Positions 49,118 through 58,007 are shown, numbered from the stretch's first letter. The stretch is DNA of 64,000 bases from Planctomycetota bacterium (GCA_016712285.1 JADJRK010000001.1:3348001-3412000), one strand, 5' to 3'. Notes: a model not told the origin generated them from the letters alone. Numbers and translations are program-made.

Positions 49118-52021
49118 ATGAGAGCGTTGATCTGCAATTCAGGAATCTGGCTGGTTCTACTGTTTGCCTCTATATGTGAGGCACAGACCTATCCGCTGAA
49201 CCAAGGCAACCCGATTACGGATGGATTCAGCCAAAATGGAGGGAGCGCCAACAATACCCGTGGTTGGCGTTTCCAGGTAAATGCTGCAAACGTGACTGTT
49301 ACGAGGCTTGGCTGTTGGTACGGCGACACTGGGACGAACTCCAAGACAGTAACGCTGTTCAACTTCACCACCCAGGCAATACTTGCCCAAGTCAACACTA
49401 CTCCCGGGAGTCAGTGGTGCTGGACTAACTTGGCGACGCCTGTGGCGTTGACCCAGGGACAGCAGTACATAGTCGCATGTTACTCGGCAACAGGATCAAG
49501 CTATTTCTGGCACAACTCACCTAGTGCGGCCTGGAGACCGACGGGAACCATTCAGTACCTGGATGTTCGCTATGCGAACAGTTCAAACGCAAATACCTTT
49601 CCTACGAGCGCGCTATCACCGCACCAATACGGCGTCGTTGATTTCGGCTATACGACAGGTCCGCAACTTACCGTGTCGGCGACGGCTGGTACGGCCCAGA
49701 ACGTTTATGCGAACGACACTGGCTCGGGCGGTAACGGGATTTTGGCTGGGCGGTTTACTGTTGCTTCGAACTCGCAGACTGGTGCTTCGCTTGACTCGGT
49801 AACCGTGCGTTCTTCCGGCACCGGCAACGACTCCAACGCTTACTCCGGCGTGCAGCTCTGGTATGACGCTGACGCCAGCGGCACGTTCAGCACCACGTCC
49901 GACACACAGGTCGGCTCCGGTGTTACCGCATTCCCAAGCGACAACGGCGACCTCACGTTCACCTGGGGTACGCCGCAATCTTTCCCGGCAAGTACCACGC
50001 GAACGTATTTCATCATCACCATGCTCAACGGAGCCACGCTCGCGCAGCCGGGGCATACCTTCAACTACCTCGTGCAGGACATCGCCGTCTCCGGCACCAG
50101 CGCCACCAAGGCCGGTGTGCCCAGTGGCACGATGAACGGGTTGGCGATTGCTACGCCTGTCTTCTCGTTCACTGATGCCAGCGCGGCCACGGCCACCACG
50201 GTCTACCTGGGCAGCAGCAACAACATCTGCCAGACCTTCACCGTGGCATACCCCAACGGGCCCAACGACAAGCCCGCCAGCTTCACCGTCACCGGCCTGG
50301 GCACCGCCAACGAGAGCACCGACCTGACCTCAGCCCAGCTCTGGCATGACTCCGACAGCAGCGGCACCTTCAGCGCCACCAGCGACACCCAGGTCAACAG
50401 CCAGACGTACACCCTGGACAACGGCACCGTCGTCTTTTCGCTGGCAGGCCATGCCGACTTCCAGGCCGGCCAAACACGCCGCTACTTCGTGATCTACAAC
50501 CTCAACAACAACGCATCCGACAACGAGACCTTCCAGTGCTACGTCAGCGCCGCAGGCGCACCCACATACGGCGGCACGATGACCGGCTTGCCGTCGCCGT
50601 CAGCCACGGGCACCGCGGGCCTGACCGTCAGCGCCAACGTGCTGGCGGTAACCATGAACGGCCCCAGCGCTGCATCCACGGTCAACAGCAACTACCAAGG
50701 GCCCACGGGCGACGGCGCACTGCTGTGCGACGTCACGCTGGCGGCTGCACCGGGCGGCGCGTGGACCATCACCAGCATGACCTTCAACGCCTCGGGCAGC
50801 GGCAGCCACGACACCGCCTACAGCGAAGTCGCCATGTACGAGGACAACGGCAACGGCACCTGGGACGGCGCAGGCACAGACAGCCTCGCGGCGAACACAG
50901 CCACCGGCTTTACAGGCAACGCCGTGACCATGACGCTGACCAACAGCGCGCTTGCCGCGGGCACCTCGCGCACCTTCTTCCTGGTGGGCAAGCTGAATGG
51001 CACAGCCACCGCGGGCCAGACCTTCAACGCCAACCTGCAAAGCGTGAACAGCACGCCGCCGGCGGGCGGTGTCACCGTCGGCTTGCCGGGCAGCGCCAGC
51101 ACCGCGCTGGTGATTGACGTATCCAGCCTCACGGTCGCCAACGGCCCGGCGGTCTCGACGCCGGCCACGCACCTGGCAGGCACAGCCGCCAGCTATGTGC
51201 TTGCACGCTGGAGGCTCTCGGCCAGCAACAGCAACGTGGACGTCAACGCCGTCACGATCACCACCGGTGGCACGGGCAACTGGACCAGCGACGTGGATGG
51301 AACATCCGGCGTGGCCGTATGGCAGGACGACGGCGACGGTGTGTTCAGCGCTGCCACGGATACACTGCTTTACCAGGGTGCAGGCGCGGGCAGCGTGATC
51401 GCCACCTTTACCAGCACACTGAGCGTGGCCAACAGCGGCAGCGAAGACCTGTGGGTGCGCGTAAGCGTGACCACCACAGCCGGTGCAGGCGTAGCCGCGG
51501 CACCGGAGACGTTCACGCTGGGCATCCAGAACGCCAGCGACGTAAGCGCCACGGGCGGCGTGACGGTGCTGCTGAGCACGCCGGCGCCGAACAGCGTGAC
51601 CCTGGGCGCGATCGAGTTCAATGTCACCAGCTTCGACCCGCTTGCAGACCTGCCCGCGGGCGGCAAGCCGATCACGATCACGGGCAGCGGCTTGATGAGC
51701 CCGCTGACGGTAACGATCGGCGGCGTGGTGTGCCCGGGCACGCCGGTGATCACGGGCGGGACGCAGGTGACCGGCCTGTTCGTACCGCCAGGCGGCGGCA
51801 GCGGCCTGCCGATCGTGGTAACCAGCGCCAGCCTGCCAAACCAGACCCTGAGCCAGACCTTCACCTACAGCAACGTAGGCACAATCGGCGGCGGAGGCAG
51901 CGGCAAAGGCGGCGGCGGAGGCGGCTGCGAAACGAGCAGCACAACCACCCCATGGGCACTGCTCATAGCAGCCATGGCAGCAGCAGCCGCAGTAACAACC
52001 CTGCGCCGCAAACGCGCCTAG
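49118..52021 (+). CDS. Large modular surface protein, copy A (967 aa)
   Basis: The ATG at 49118 has AAGGA upstream and a signal peptide (MRALICNSGIWLVLLFASICEAQ). The first 185 residues form a unique beta-rich domain ('NNTRGWRFQVNAANVTVTRLGC', DUF4082-like). The remaining 780 are repeated modules of about 120 residues with the theme 'SNAYSGVQLWYDADASGTFSTTSDTQVGSG' (Asp-rich, possibly calcium-binding), then an IPT/TIG-like domain ('PITITGSGLMSPLTVTIGG'). The end is poly-Gly, Cys, a hydrophobic helix and RRKRA. From about 49671 onward the DNA is nearly identical to copy B. Likely a surface adhesin. Confidence 0.8.
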   Translation: MRALICNSGIWLVLLFASICEAQTYPLNQGNPITDGFSQNGGSANNTRGWRFQVNAANVTVTRLGCWYGDTGTNSKTVTLFNFTTQAILAQVNTTPGSQWCWTNLATPVALTQGQQYIVACYSATGSSYFWHNSPSAAWRPTGTIQYLDVRYANSSNANTFPTSALSPHQYGVVDFGYTTGPQLTVSATAGTAQNVYANDTGSGGNGILAGRFTVASNSQTGASLDSVTVRSSGTGNDSNAYSGVQLWYDADASGTFSTTSDTQVGSGVTAFPSDNGDLTFTWGTPQSFPASTTRTYFIITMLNGATLAQPGHTFNYLVQDIAVSGTSATKAGVPSGTMNGLAIATPVFSFTDASAATATTVYLGSSNNICQTFTVAYPNGPNDKPASFTVTGLGTANESTDLTSAQLWHDSDSSGTFSATSDTQVNSQTYTLDNGTVVFSLAGHADFQAGQTRRYFVIYNLNNNASDNETFQCYVSAAGAPTYGGTMTGLPSPSATGTAGLTVSANVLAVTMNGPSAASTVNSNYQGPTGDGALLCDVTLAAAPGGAWTITSMTFNASGSGSHDTAYSEVAMYEDNGNGTWDGAGTDSLAANTATGFTGNAVTMTLTNSALAAGTSRTFFLVGKLNGTATAGQTFNANLQSVNSTPPAGGVTVGLPGSASTALVIDVSSLTVANGPAVSTPATHLAGTAASYVLARWRLSASNSNVDVNAVTITTGGTGNWTSDVDGTSGVAVWQDDGDGVFSAATDTLLYQGAGAGSVIATFTSTLSVANSGSEDLWVRVSVTTTAGAGVAAAPETFTLGIQNASDVSATGGVTVLLSTPAPNSVTLGAIEFNVTSFDPLADLPAGGKPITITGSGLMSPLTVTIGGVVCPGTPVITGGTQVTGLFVPPGGGSGLPIVVTSASLPNQTLSQTFTYSNVGTIGGGGSGKGGGGGGCETSSTTTPWALLIAAMAAAAAVTTLRRKRA
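49671..52021 (+). repeat. 2.35-kb direct repeat, copy 1
   Basis: This matches 53136-55486 at a constant offset of 3465 bases with no insertion or deletion. The start is blurred by a few substitutions (49671-49696) and exact identity begins at 49697. The end coincides with the stop codon. The differences I can see are clustered (about 50160-50290, 50405-50420, 50665-50725, 51385-51400) and nearly all synonymous. Confidence 0.95.
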
Positions 52022-52046
52022 CAAGCAACAGCAAGCAACCAAAACC

Positions 52047-52067
52047 GGGCCGCCCACAAGGCGGCCC
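52047..52067 (+). terminator. Hairpin terminator candidate after copy A
   Basis: GGGCCGCC (52047-52054), loop CACAA, GGCGGCCC with the last C at 52067, followed by AGTTCATTCT. The U-tract is poor, so termination strength is uncertain. Confidence 0.5.
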
Positions 52068-52081
52068 AGTTCATTCTGCGG

Positions 52082-52330
52082 TCACGCCTTCGGAAAGTTT
52101 TTGCGTTCAAGCACGGCATCGCGCAGTTGGGGTCCGGCGCGAGCATTCGAAATGTCCGGGATGCATGCGGCTGCTTTGCTTTGCTGGCTGCGCACTCACC
52201 GCGCACAGCCAGCAGGGAGACTTCTCCCCGCACCACCAGCAGCAAATCGCAGCCGCGCCGAGCCAAGTTCAAAGGCAATCACTTGGCCAATGCCGCGGGA
52301 CGCACCAGCGATGATAACGACCTTGCCCAT
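52082..52330 (-). pseudogene. Decayed short-chain dehydrogenase (SDR) remnant
   Basis: The ATG at 52330 opens MGKVVIIAGASRGIGQVIAFEL, the TGxxxGIG cofactor motif of SDR oxidoreductases (with Ala for Thr). One extra base near 52265 shifts the frame; read in the next frame it continues ARRGCDLLLVVRGE, the expected second strand. Further on, a third frame reads DISNARAGPQLRDAVLERKN and stops at 52082, which looks like a real C-terminus. The whole catalytic middle (Ser-Tyr-Lys) is gone. About 250 bases remain of an expected 750. It lies between the two copies of the duplicated surface gene. Confidence 0.7.
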
Positions 52331-52597
52331 TGCAATACTTTGGACTTCGATCGTGAATGGCAACCAATATCTCTTCATTCGCAAGGCGACAATGGGCCGA
52401 CGCGAGTGGCAAGATATGCGATATTGCCAAAATTCCTACGTTGTGATGGCGTCCTGCCCCTGACGTTTGGTAATCTGCCCGCCAACACAATTCACTCGTG
52501 AAATACGTATGACACGACGCTAGTTCAATGGCGTGGAATCAGATTCACTCACCTTCGGCGAGAGTTATGAACTGACGTCCAATCAAGGACAAAAACC

Positions 52598-55486
52598 ATG
52601 AAAATGTGGATCTGCGGTGCTGGCGCGTTACTGGTGTTTCTCTTCGCCTCGGCGAGTAACGCGCAGACGATGATGCCCCTACCGGCACAGTCGACGTCGT
52701 TCACCGGCAATGTTCGTGGCTACTACTTTATTGCGCCGACCGACTTCACGATCACTGGGCTGAGGGTGCCAACTGACGCCAGCACGGCGGCACAATCGAT
52801 CGAAGTGGTAAAGTTGACTGCCGCTCCTCCAGCTTACCCGACCGTAACGAATTCGTTCACTTCGGTTTTCAGGCAGGTCAACATCAACAGCACGACCACG
52901 CTTTCCGCTAACATCGCCGTCAGTACGGGTGATGTCATCGGAATCCTCGGCTGGCGCGGTACAACGAATTCCTACGGCACCGGCCCGTACAACACCACAA
53001 TAGGTTCCTCCGCCGTTACATTGCACCGCATGGGGATGCAGTTCAACCTCAACACCACGGCGGCTCAGGATCTTTGGACGGAAGCCAGTTCCATCAGTCG
53101 CGTTGAGATGTATTACACGCTCGGACCAACATTGACCGTCTCGGCGACGGCTGGCACCGCACAGAACGTTTATGCGAACGACACTGGCTCGGGCGGTAAC
53201 GGGATTTTGGCTGGGCGGTTTACTGTTGCTTCGAACTCGCAGACTGGTGCTTCGCTTGACTCGGTAACCGTGCGTTCTTCCGGCACCGGCAACGACTCCA
53301 ACGCTTACTCCGGCGTGCAGCTCTGGTATGACGCTGACGCCAGCGGCACGTTCAGCACCACGTCCGACACACAGGTCGGCTCCGGTGTTACCGCATTCCC
53401 AAGCGACAACGGCGACCTCACGTTCACCTGGGGTACGCCGCAATCTTTCCCGGCAAGTACCACGCGAACGTATTTCATCATCACCATGCTCAACGGAGCC
53501 ACGCTCGCGCAGCCGGGGCATACCTTCAACTACCTCGTGCAGGACATCGCCGTCTCCGGCACCAGCGCCACCAAGGCCGGTGTGCCCAGTGGCACGATGA
53601 ACGGGTTGGCGATTGCTACGCCGGTCTTCTCGTTCACCGACGCCAGCGCAGCTACGGCTACCACGGTCTACCTGGGCAGCAGCAACAACATCTGCCAGAC
53701 CTTCACCGTGGCATATCCCAACGGGCCCAACGACAAGCCTGCCAGCTTCACCGTCACCGGCCTGGGCTCTGCCAACGAGAGCACGGACCTGACCTCAGCC
53801 CAGCTCTGGCATGACTCCGACAGCAGCGGCACCTTCAGCGCCACCAGCGACACCCAGGTCAACAGCCAGACCTTCACGCTGGACAACGGCACCGTTGTCT
53901 TTTCGCTGGCAGGCCATGCCGACTTCCAGGCCGGCCAAACACGCCGCTACTTCGTGATCTACAACCTCAACAACAACGCATCCGACAACGAGACCTTCCA
54001 GTGCTACGTCAGCGCCGCAGGCGCACCCACATACGGCGGCACGATGACCGGCTTGCCGTCGCCGTCAGCCACGGGCACCGCGGGCCTGACCGTCAGCGCC
54101 AACGTGCTGGCGGTAACCATGAACGGCCCCAGCGCGGCATCCACCGTCAACAGCAACTACCAGGGTCCCACCGGCGACGGCGCACTGCTGTGCGACGTCA
54201 CGCTGGCGGCTGCACCGGGCGGCGCGTGGACCATCACCAGCATGACCTTCAACGCCTCGGGCAGCGGCAGCCACGACACCGCCTACAGCGAAGTCGCCAT
54301 GTACGAGGACAACGGCAACGGCACCTGGGACGGCGCAGGCACAGACAGCCTCGCGGCGAACACAGCCACCGGCTTTACAGGCAACGCCGTGACCATGACG
54401 CTGACCAACAGCGCGCTTGCCGCGGGCACCTCGCGCACCTTCTTCCTGGTGGGCAAGCTGAATGGCACAGCCACCGCGGGCCAGACCTTCAACGCCAACC
54501 TGCAAAGCGTGAACAGCACGCCGCCGGCGGGCGGTGTCACCGTCGGCTTGCCGGGCAGCGCCAGCACCGCGCTGGTGATTGACGTATCCAGCCTCACGGT
54601 CGCCAACGGCCCGGCGGTCTCGACGCCGGCCACGCACCTGGCAGGCACAGCCGCCAGCTATGTGCTTGCACGCTGGAGGCTCTCGGCCAGCAACAGCAAC
54701 GTGGACGTCAACGCCGTCACGATCACCACCGGTGGCACGGGCAACTGGACCAGCGACGTGGATGGAACATCCGGCGTGGCCGTATGGCAGGACGACGGCG
54801 ACGGTGTGTTCAGCGCTGCCACGGATACACTGCTTTACCAGGGTGCAGGTGCCGGCAGCGTAATCGCCACCTTTACCAGCACACTGAGCGTGGCCAACAG
54901 CGGCAGCGAAGACCTGTGGGTGCGCGTAAGCGTGACCACCACAGCCGGTGCAGGCGTAGCCGCGGCACCGGAGACGTTCACGCTGGGCATCCAGAACGCC
55001 AGCGACGTAAGCGCCACGGGCGGCGTGACGGTGCTGCTGAGCACGCCGGCGCCGAACAGCGTGACCCTGGGCGCGATCGAGTTCAATGTCACCAGCTTCG
55101 ACCCGCTTGCAGACCTGCCCGCGGGCGGCAAGCCGATCACGATCACGGGCAGCGGCTTGATGAGCCCGCTGACGGTAACGATCGGCGGCGTGGTGTGCCC
55201 GGGCACGCCGGTGATCACGGGCGGGACGCAGGTGACCGGCCTGTTCGTACCGCCAGGCGGCGGCAGCGGCCTGCCGATCGTGGTAACCAGCGCCAGCCTG
55301 CCAAACCAGACCCTGAGCCAGACCTTCACCTACAGCAACGTAGGCACAATCGGCGGCGGAGGCAGCGGCAAAGGCGGCGGCGGAGGCGGCTGCGAAACGA
55401 GCAGCACAACCACCCCATGGGCACTGCTCATAGCAGCCATGGCAGCAGCAGCCGCAGTAACAACCCTGCGCCGCAAACGCGCCTGA
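52598..55486 (+). CDS. Large modular surface protein, copy B (962 aa)
   Basis: The ATG at 52598 has AAGGA upstream and a signal peptide (MKMWICGAGALLVFLFASASNAQ). The first 178 residues are a different N-terminal domain from copy A ('YYFIAPTDFTITGLRVPTDA', 'GDVIGILGWRGTTNSYGTGP') but of similar length. From residue 180 to the end it differs from copy A by only about two residues that I can find (Thr to Ser in GLGSANES, Tyr to Phe in TFTLDN). The end has the same poly-Gly-Cys-TM-RRKRA tail. The two proteins would present different heads on the same stalk. Confidence 0.8.
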   Translation: MKMWICGAGALLVFLFASASNAQTMMPLPAQSTSFTGNVRGYYFIAPTDFTITGLRVPTDASTAAQSIEVVKLTAAPPAYPTVTNSFTSVFRQVNINSTTTLSANIAVSTGDVIGILGWRGTTNSYGTGPYNTTIGSSAVTLHRMGMQFNLNTTAAQDLWTEASSISRVEMYYTLGPTLTVSATAGTAQNVYANDTGSGGNGILAGRFTVASNSQTGASLDSVTVRSSGTGNDSNAYSGVQLWYDADASGTFSTTSDTQVGSGVTAFPSDNGDLTFTWGTPQSFPASTTRTYFIITMLNGATLAQPGHTFNYLVQDIAVSGTSATKAGVPSGTMNGLAIATPVFSFTDASAATATTVYLGSSNNICQTFTVAYPNGPNDKPASFTVTGLGSANESTDLTSAQLWHDSDSSGTFSATSDTQVNSQTFTLDNGTVVFSLAGHADFQAGQTRRYFVIYNLNNNASDNETFQCYVSAAGAPTYGGTMTGLPSPSATGTAGLTVSANVLAVTMNGPSAASTVNSNYQGPTGDGALLCDVTLAAAPGGAWTITSMTFNASGSGSHDTAYSEVAMYEDNGNGTWDGAGTDSLAANTATGFTGNAVTMTLTNSALAAGTSRTFFLVGKLNGTATAGQTFNANLQSVNSTPPAGGVTVGLPGSASTALVIDVSSLTVANGPAVSTPATHLAGTAASYVLARWRLSASNSNVDVNAVTITTGGTGNWTSDVDGTSGVAVWQDDGDGVFSAATDTLLYQGAGAGSVIATFTSTLSVANSGSEDLWVRVSVTTTAGAGVAAAPETFTLGIQNASDVSATGGVTVLLSTPAPNSVTLGAIEFNVTSFDPLADLPAGGKPITITGSGLMSPLTVTIGGVVCPGTPVITGGTQVTGLFVPPGGGSGLPIVVTSASLPNQTLSQTFTYSNVGTIGGGGSGKGGGGGGCETSSTTTPWALLIAAMAAAAAVTTLRRKRA
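53136..55486 (+). repeat. 2.35-kb direct repeat, copy 2
   Basis: Partner of 49671-52021 (offset 3465, no gaps). Identity stops exactly at the C-terminal codons: copy 1 ends GCCTAG and copy 2 GCCTGA, with unrelated sequence after. Confidence 0.95.
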
Positions 55487-55502
55487 TCGGCTTGAGAATG
55501 GA

Positions 55503-55532
55503 AAAAACCCCCCGCTCATGCGGGGGGTTTTT
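55503..55532. terminator. Bidirectional terminator between copy B and queG
   Basis: AAAAACCCCCCGC (55503-55515), loop TCAT, GCGGGGGGTTTTT (55520-55532): a 13-bp stem with A/T flanks that works in both directions. Confidence 0.92.
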
Positions 55533-56673
55533 GCTCCGGCGTGTTGTCTTGCAGCTCTTTGATGATCTTGTCGCGCAGCTCTTCGTTCACCACATACTTC
55601 TGCGCACGCGCAAGCAGGGCGCGGGCACTTGGCGTGCCGTACTGCAACAGGGCCCACACCACGGCCTCCTGCAGCGCGTCGTCGTCGGTTTGCAGGGCCT
55701 GCTCCAGGCTTGGCAACATCTTTTCGTCCTTGAGGTTACCGGCCACGATGGCTGCATTGCGTCGCAGCTTCTCAACGCCGGTGCGCTGCAACGGTGTGCC
55801 CGCGATGCGCTTCTTCAAGTGCTCCACCTTGCCGGTGAGAATCTGGGCTACCGTGAGCCCGCCCAAATCAGGAATTTCGTCGGCTGTCATGTGCGGGGCC
55901 TTGCTGTTCCAGGGACAGACCTCGTTGCAGATATCGCAACCATAGAGCCACTTGCCCATACCCGGCCGCAACCCGGGGGCAATGCTGCCCTCGTGCTCAA
56001 TGGTCAGGTAACTGATACAGCGGCTGGCATTGAGTTGATAGGGCGCGGGGAAGGCATCGGTGGGGCATGCGTCCAGGCAGCGCGTGCAGGTGCCGCAGTG
56101 GTCGGTCACCGGCACGTCCGGTGCCAATTCAAGGCTGGTAACCACCAGCGCCAGCAGCATCCAGCTTCCGCGCTGCGGGTCGATCAACATCGTGTTCTTG
56201 CCGACCCAGCCCAGGCCGGCTTGCATGGCCAGGGCTCGCTCCAGAAATGGCCCGGTGTCCTGGTACCACAGGGCAAAGGTGCCGGGGCCGCCGAGATGCA
56301 GAATCGCGTCCTCGAGGCGCTGGAGTTGCGGCTTGTAGACATGGTGGTAGTCAGGTGCGCGGGCGTAACGGGCCACGTTGTGCAAGATGCTGTCGGCGGG
56401 CAGGCTTGGTGGAAGCTCTGATCGGTAGTCGATGCTGAGCATGATGAACGAACGGGCCCAGTCATAGCGGGCAAGAATGTCCTTGCGCCAATCCGGCGTG
56501 CGGGCCAGCCAGTCCATCGTGCCGTGCCAGCCATTGCCAAGCCATGTGTCCAGAAAGTCGGCATGGGGGGTCTTCCGGGCTGCGCAAAACCCGATGCGAT
56601 CAAAGCCCAGCCCCCGGGCAACCGCGCGGATGGACTCGTTCAATGCGCCGGAAGTCACGGGTGCCCGTTCCAT
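55516..56673 (-). CDS. queG: Epoxyqueuosine reductase
   Basis: This cobalamin- and 4Fe-4S-dependent enzyme carries out the last step of queuosine synthesis in tRNA (GUN anticodons). The catalytic Asp region is 'WYQDTGPFLERALAMQAGLGWVGKNTM'. The two ferredoxin-like cluster motifs are CGTCTRCLDACP and CDICNEVCPWN. The C-terminal 100 residues are HEAT-like ('RRNAAIVAGNLKDEKMLPSLEQAL'), as in other QueG proteins. The start at 56673 (MERAPVTSGALNESI) gives 385 aa, close to the usual 380. The stop lies inside the shared terminator. It is divergent from nuoH; no other que gene is in the window. Confidence 0.95.
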   Translation of the reverse strand: MERAPVTSGALNESIRAVARGLGFDRIGFCAARKTPHADFLDTWLGNGWHGTMDWLARTPDWRKDILARYDWARSFIMLSIDYRSELPPSLPADSILHNVARYARAPDYHHVYKPQLQRLEDAILHLGGPGTFALWYQDTGPFLERALAMQAGLGWVGKNTMLIDPQRGSWMLLALVVTSLELAPDVPVTDHCGTCTRCLDACPTDAFPAPYQLNASRCISYLTIEHEGSIAPGLRPGMGKWLYGCDICNEVCPWNSKAPHMTADEIPDLGGLTVAQILTGKVEHLKKRIAGTPLQRTGVEKLRRNAAIVAGNLKDEKMLPSLEQALQTDDDALQEAVVWALLQYGTPSARALLARAQKYVVNEELRDKIIKELQDNTPEQKPPA

Positions 56674-56733
56674 GCCCTCAACGATAGGGAAAGCAGCGGT
56701 GAACGGCAGCCCGGGACCGGGGTCAGCAGACCG

Positions 56734-56771
56734 TTGCATCCGGCACCCGGCGGGCTAGATTGCGCGCCATG
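56734..56771 (+). promoter_or_regulatory. Leaderless promoter of nuoH: TTGCAT-16-TAGATT, seven bases before ATG
   Basis: TTGCAT (56734-56739) and TAGATT (56756-56761) form a recognisable -35/-10 pair. The ATG at 56769 follows after GCGCGCC, so transcription should start at or just before it. No Shine-Dalgarno sequence is present. Confidence 0.6.
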
Positions 56772-57905
56772 TTGCTTGCCGCATTTGCCATTGAGGGCCA
56801 CCCCCTCAACTACCTGTTCAACGCGATTGTCGTGATCGTCGCGTTTGCGGTGATCATGCAGGTCATTCCCTTCATGATCTGGCTTGAGCGCAAGATGGCG
56901 GCCTGGATCCAGCTGCGCGACGGGCCCACCAAAGTCGGCTTGCCCAAGTGGAAAATCCTGGGCCCGCTCTCCGGATGGGGCATGTTCGGGTTGCTGCAGC
57001 CGCTGGCGGATATGTTCAAGCTGATCCTGAAAGAAGACTTCGTGCCGCGGCGCGCGAGCAAGCTGCTGTTCACGCTGGCGCCGGCGCTGGTGTTTGTGCC
57101 GATTGCGTTTGCGTTTGCGGTGATTCCGTTCGGCGATGGTTTCAACTTCGTGTACGACGACGCCGGCAACTCGTTCACGGTGCGTTACCAGATTGTGGAT
57201 TTGGGCGTGGGTGTGCTGTTCGCGCTGGCGGCGCTGAGCCTTGCCGTGCACGGCCTGAGCCTGGGCGGCTGGGCCAGCAACAACAAGTTCGGCATGTTCG
57301 GCGCGGTGCGCGCAAGCGCGCAATTGATCAGCTATGAAGCCGCGATGTTCATGGTGGTGCTGGCCATGATCATGCTGTACGGCACGCTGGACCTGCGCGA
57401 GATGACGCTGCGCCAGACGGACGTGGACATCGGCCTGCTGAGCATTTTCAAGTGGGGCATGTTCCAGCAGCCCGTGGCGTTCGTGATCTTCTGCATTTGC
57501 GCCTTTGCCGAGAGCAACCGCCTTCCGTTCGACTTTCCCGAGGCGGAAGCGGAACTGATCGGTGGCTACCACACCGAATACGGCAGCATGAAGTTCGCGA
57601 TGTTCTTCCTGGGCGAGTACTACGGCATGGTGATCCAGGCCTGCCTTGTGGTCACGCTGTTCATGGGCGGCTGGACGCTGCCGGGGCTGGACCCGACGCC
57701 GGGCACCTTCCTGGCAAGCCTGGCGGGCCCGCTGGTGTTCTGCGCCAAGGTTTCGATTTTCCTGTGGATCTACATCCAGGTGCGCTGGACGCTGCCGCGC
57801 TTCCGGTTTGACCAGTTGATGAACCTTGGCTGGAAGAAGCTGATCCCGATCGCGCTGGCCAACGTGGTAATCACGGCGCTGATCCTGAACCTGACGAACC
57901 GCTAG
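56769..57905 (+). CDS. nuoH: NADH-quinone oxidoreductase subunit H
   Basis: This is the membrane subunit of complex I that helps form the quinone-binding site at the junction with the peripheral arm. Eight or more helices are evident, with family signatures 'FMIWLERKMAAWIQLRDGPTKVG', 'LLQPLADMFKLILKED', 'FAESNRLPFDFPEAEAELIGGYHTEY' and 'WTLPRFRFDQLMNLGWKKLIP'. The start at 56769 (MLLAAFAIEGHP) was chosen over a TTG at 56760 because of the promoter position. The length, 378 aa, is a little above the usual 325-350. It is alone: none of the other nuo genes lies next to it, which is unusual. Terminator at 57930. Confidence 0.95.
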   Translation: MLLAAFAIEGHPLNYLFNAIVVIVAFAVIMQVIPFMIWLERKMAAWIQLRDGPTKVGLPKWKILGPLSGWGMFGLLQPLADMFKLILKEDFVPRRASKLLFTLAPALVFVPIAFAFAVIPFGDGFNFVYDDAGNSFTVRYQIVDLGVGVLFALAALSLAVHGLSLGGWASNNKFGMFGAVRASAQLISYEAAMFMVVLAMIMLYGTLDLREMTLRQTDVDIGLLSIFKWGMFQQPVAFVIFCICAFAESNRLPFDFPEAEAELIGGYHTEYGSMKFAMFFLGEYYGMVIQACLVVTLFMGGWTLPGLDPTPGTFLASLAGPLVFCAKVSIFLWIYIQVRWTLPRFRFDQLMNLGWKKLIPIALANVVITALILNLTNR

Positions 57906-57929
57906 CCATTGGTTTGGACCGCATGGAAA

Positions 57930-57953
57930 AGCCCCGAGCTTACGCTCGGGGCT
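57930..57953. terminator. Terminator between nuoH and thrS
   Basis: AGCCCCGAGC (57930-57939), loop TTAC, GCTCGGGGCT (57944-57953), with AAA upstream: a perfect 10-bp stem that could serve both convergent genes. Confidence 0.75.
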
Positions 57954-58007
57954 CGCTGTCTTGGTCCTAACCGCCTTCGCCAAGGCTTCGGCGCCTGGCC
58001 CTTCGGG

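Noticed and set aside
49671..55486. Transposon or insertion sequence as the source of the repeat
   Set aside because: No transposase, terminal inverted repeats or target duplications; the repeat borders coincide with domain and stop-codon boundaries of the two genes.
54784..56421. 545-codon plus-strand frame running from copy B into queG
   Set aside because: It crosses a strong bidirectional terminator and two real genes in other frames; its product is an Arg/Gln/Gly-rich shadow.
56760..56768. TTG start for nuoH at 56760
   Set aside because: It would place the start inside the TAGATT -10 box; the ATG at 56769 has the expected distance and family N-terminus.
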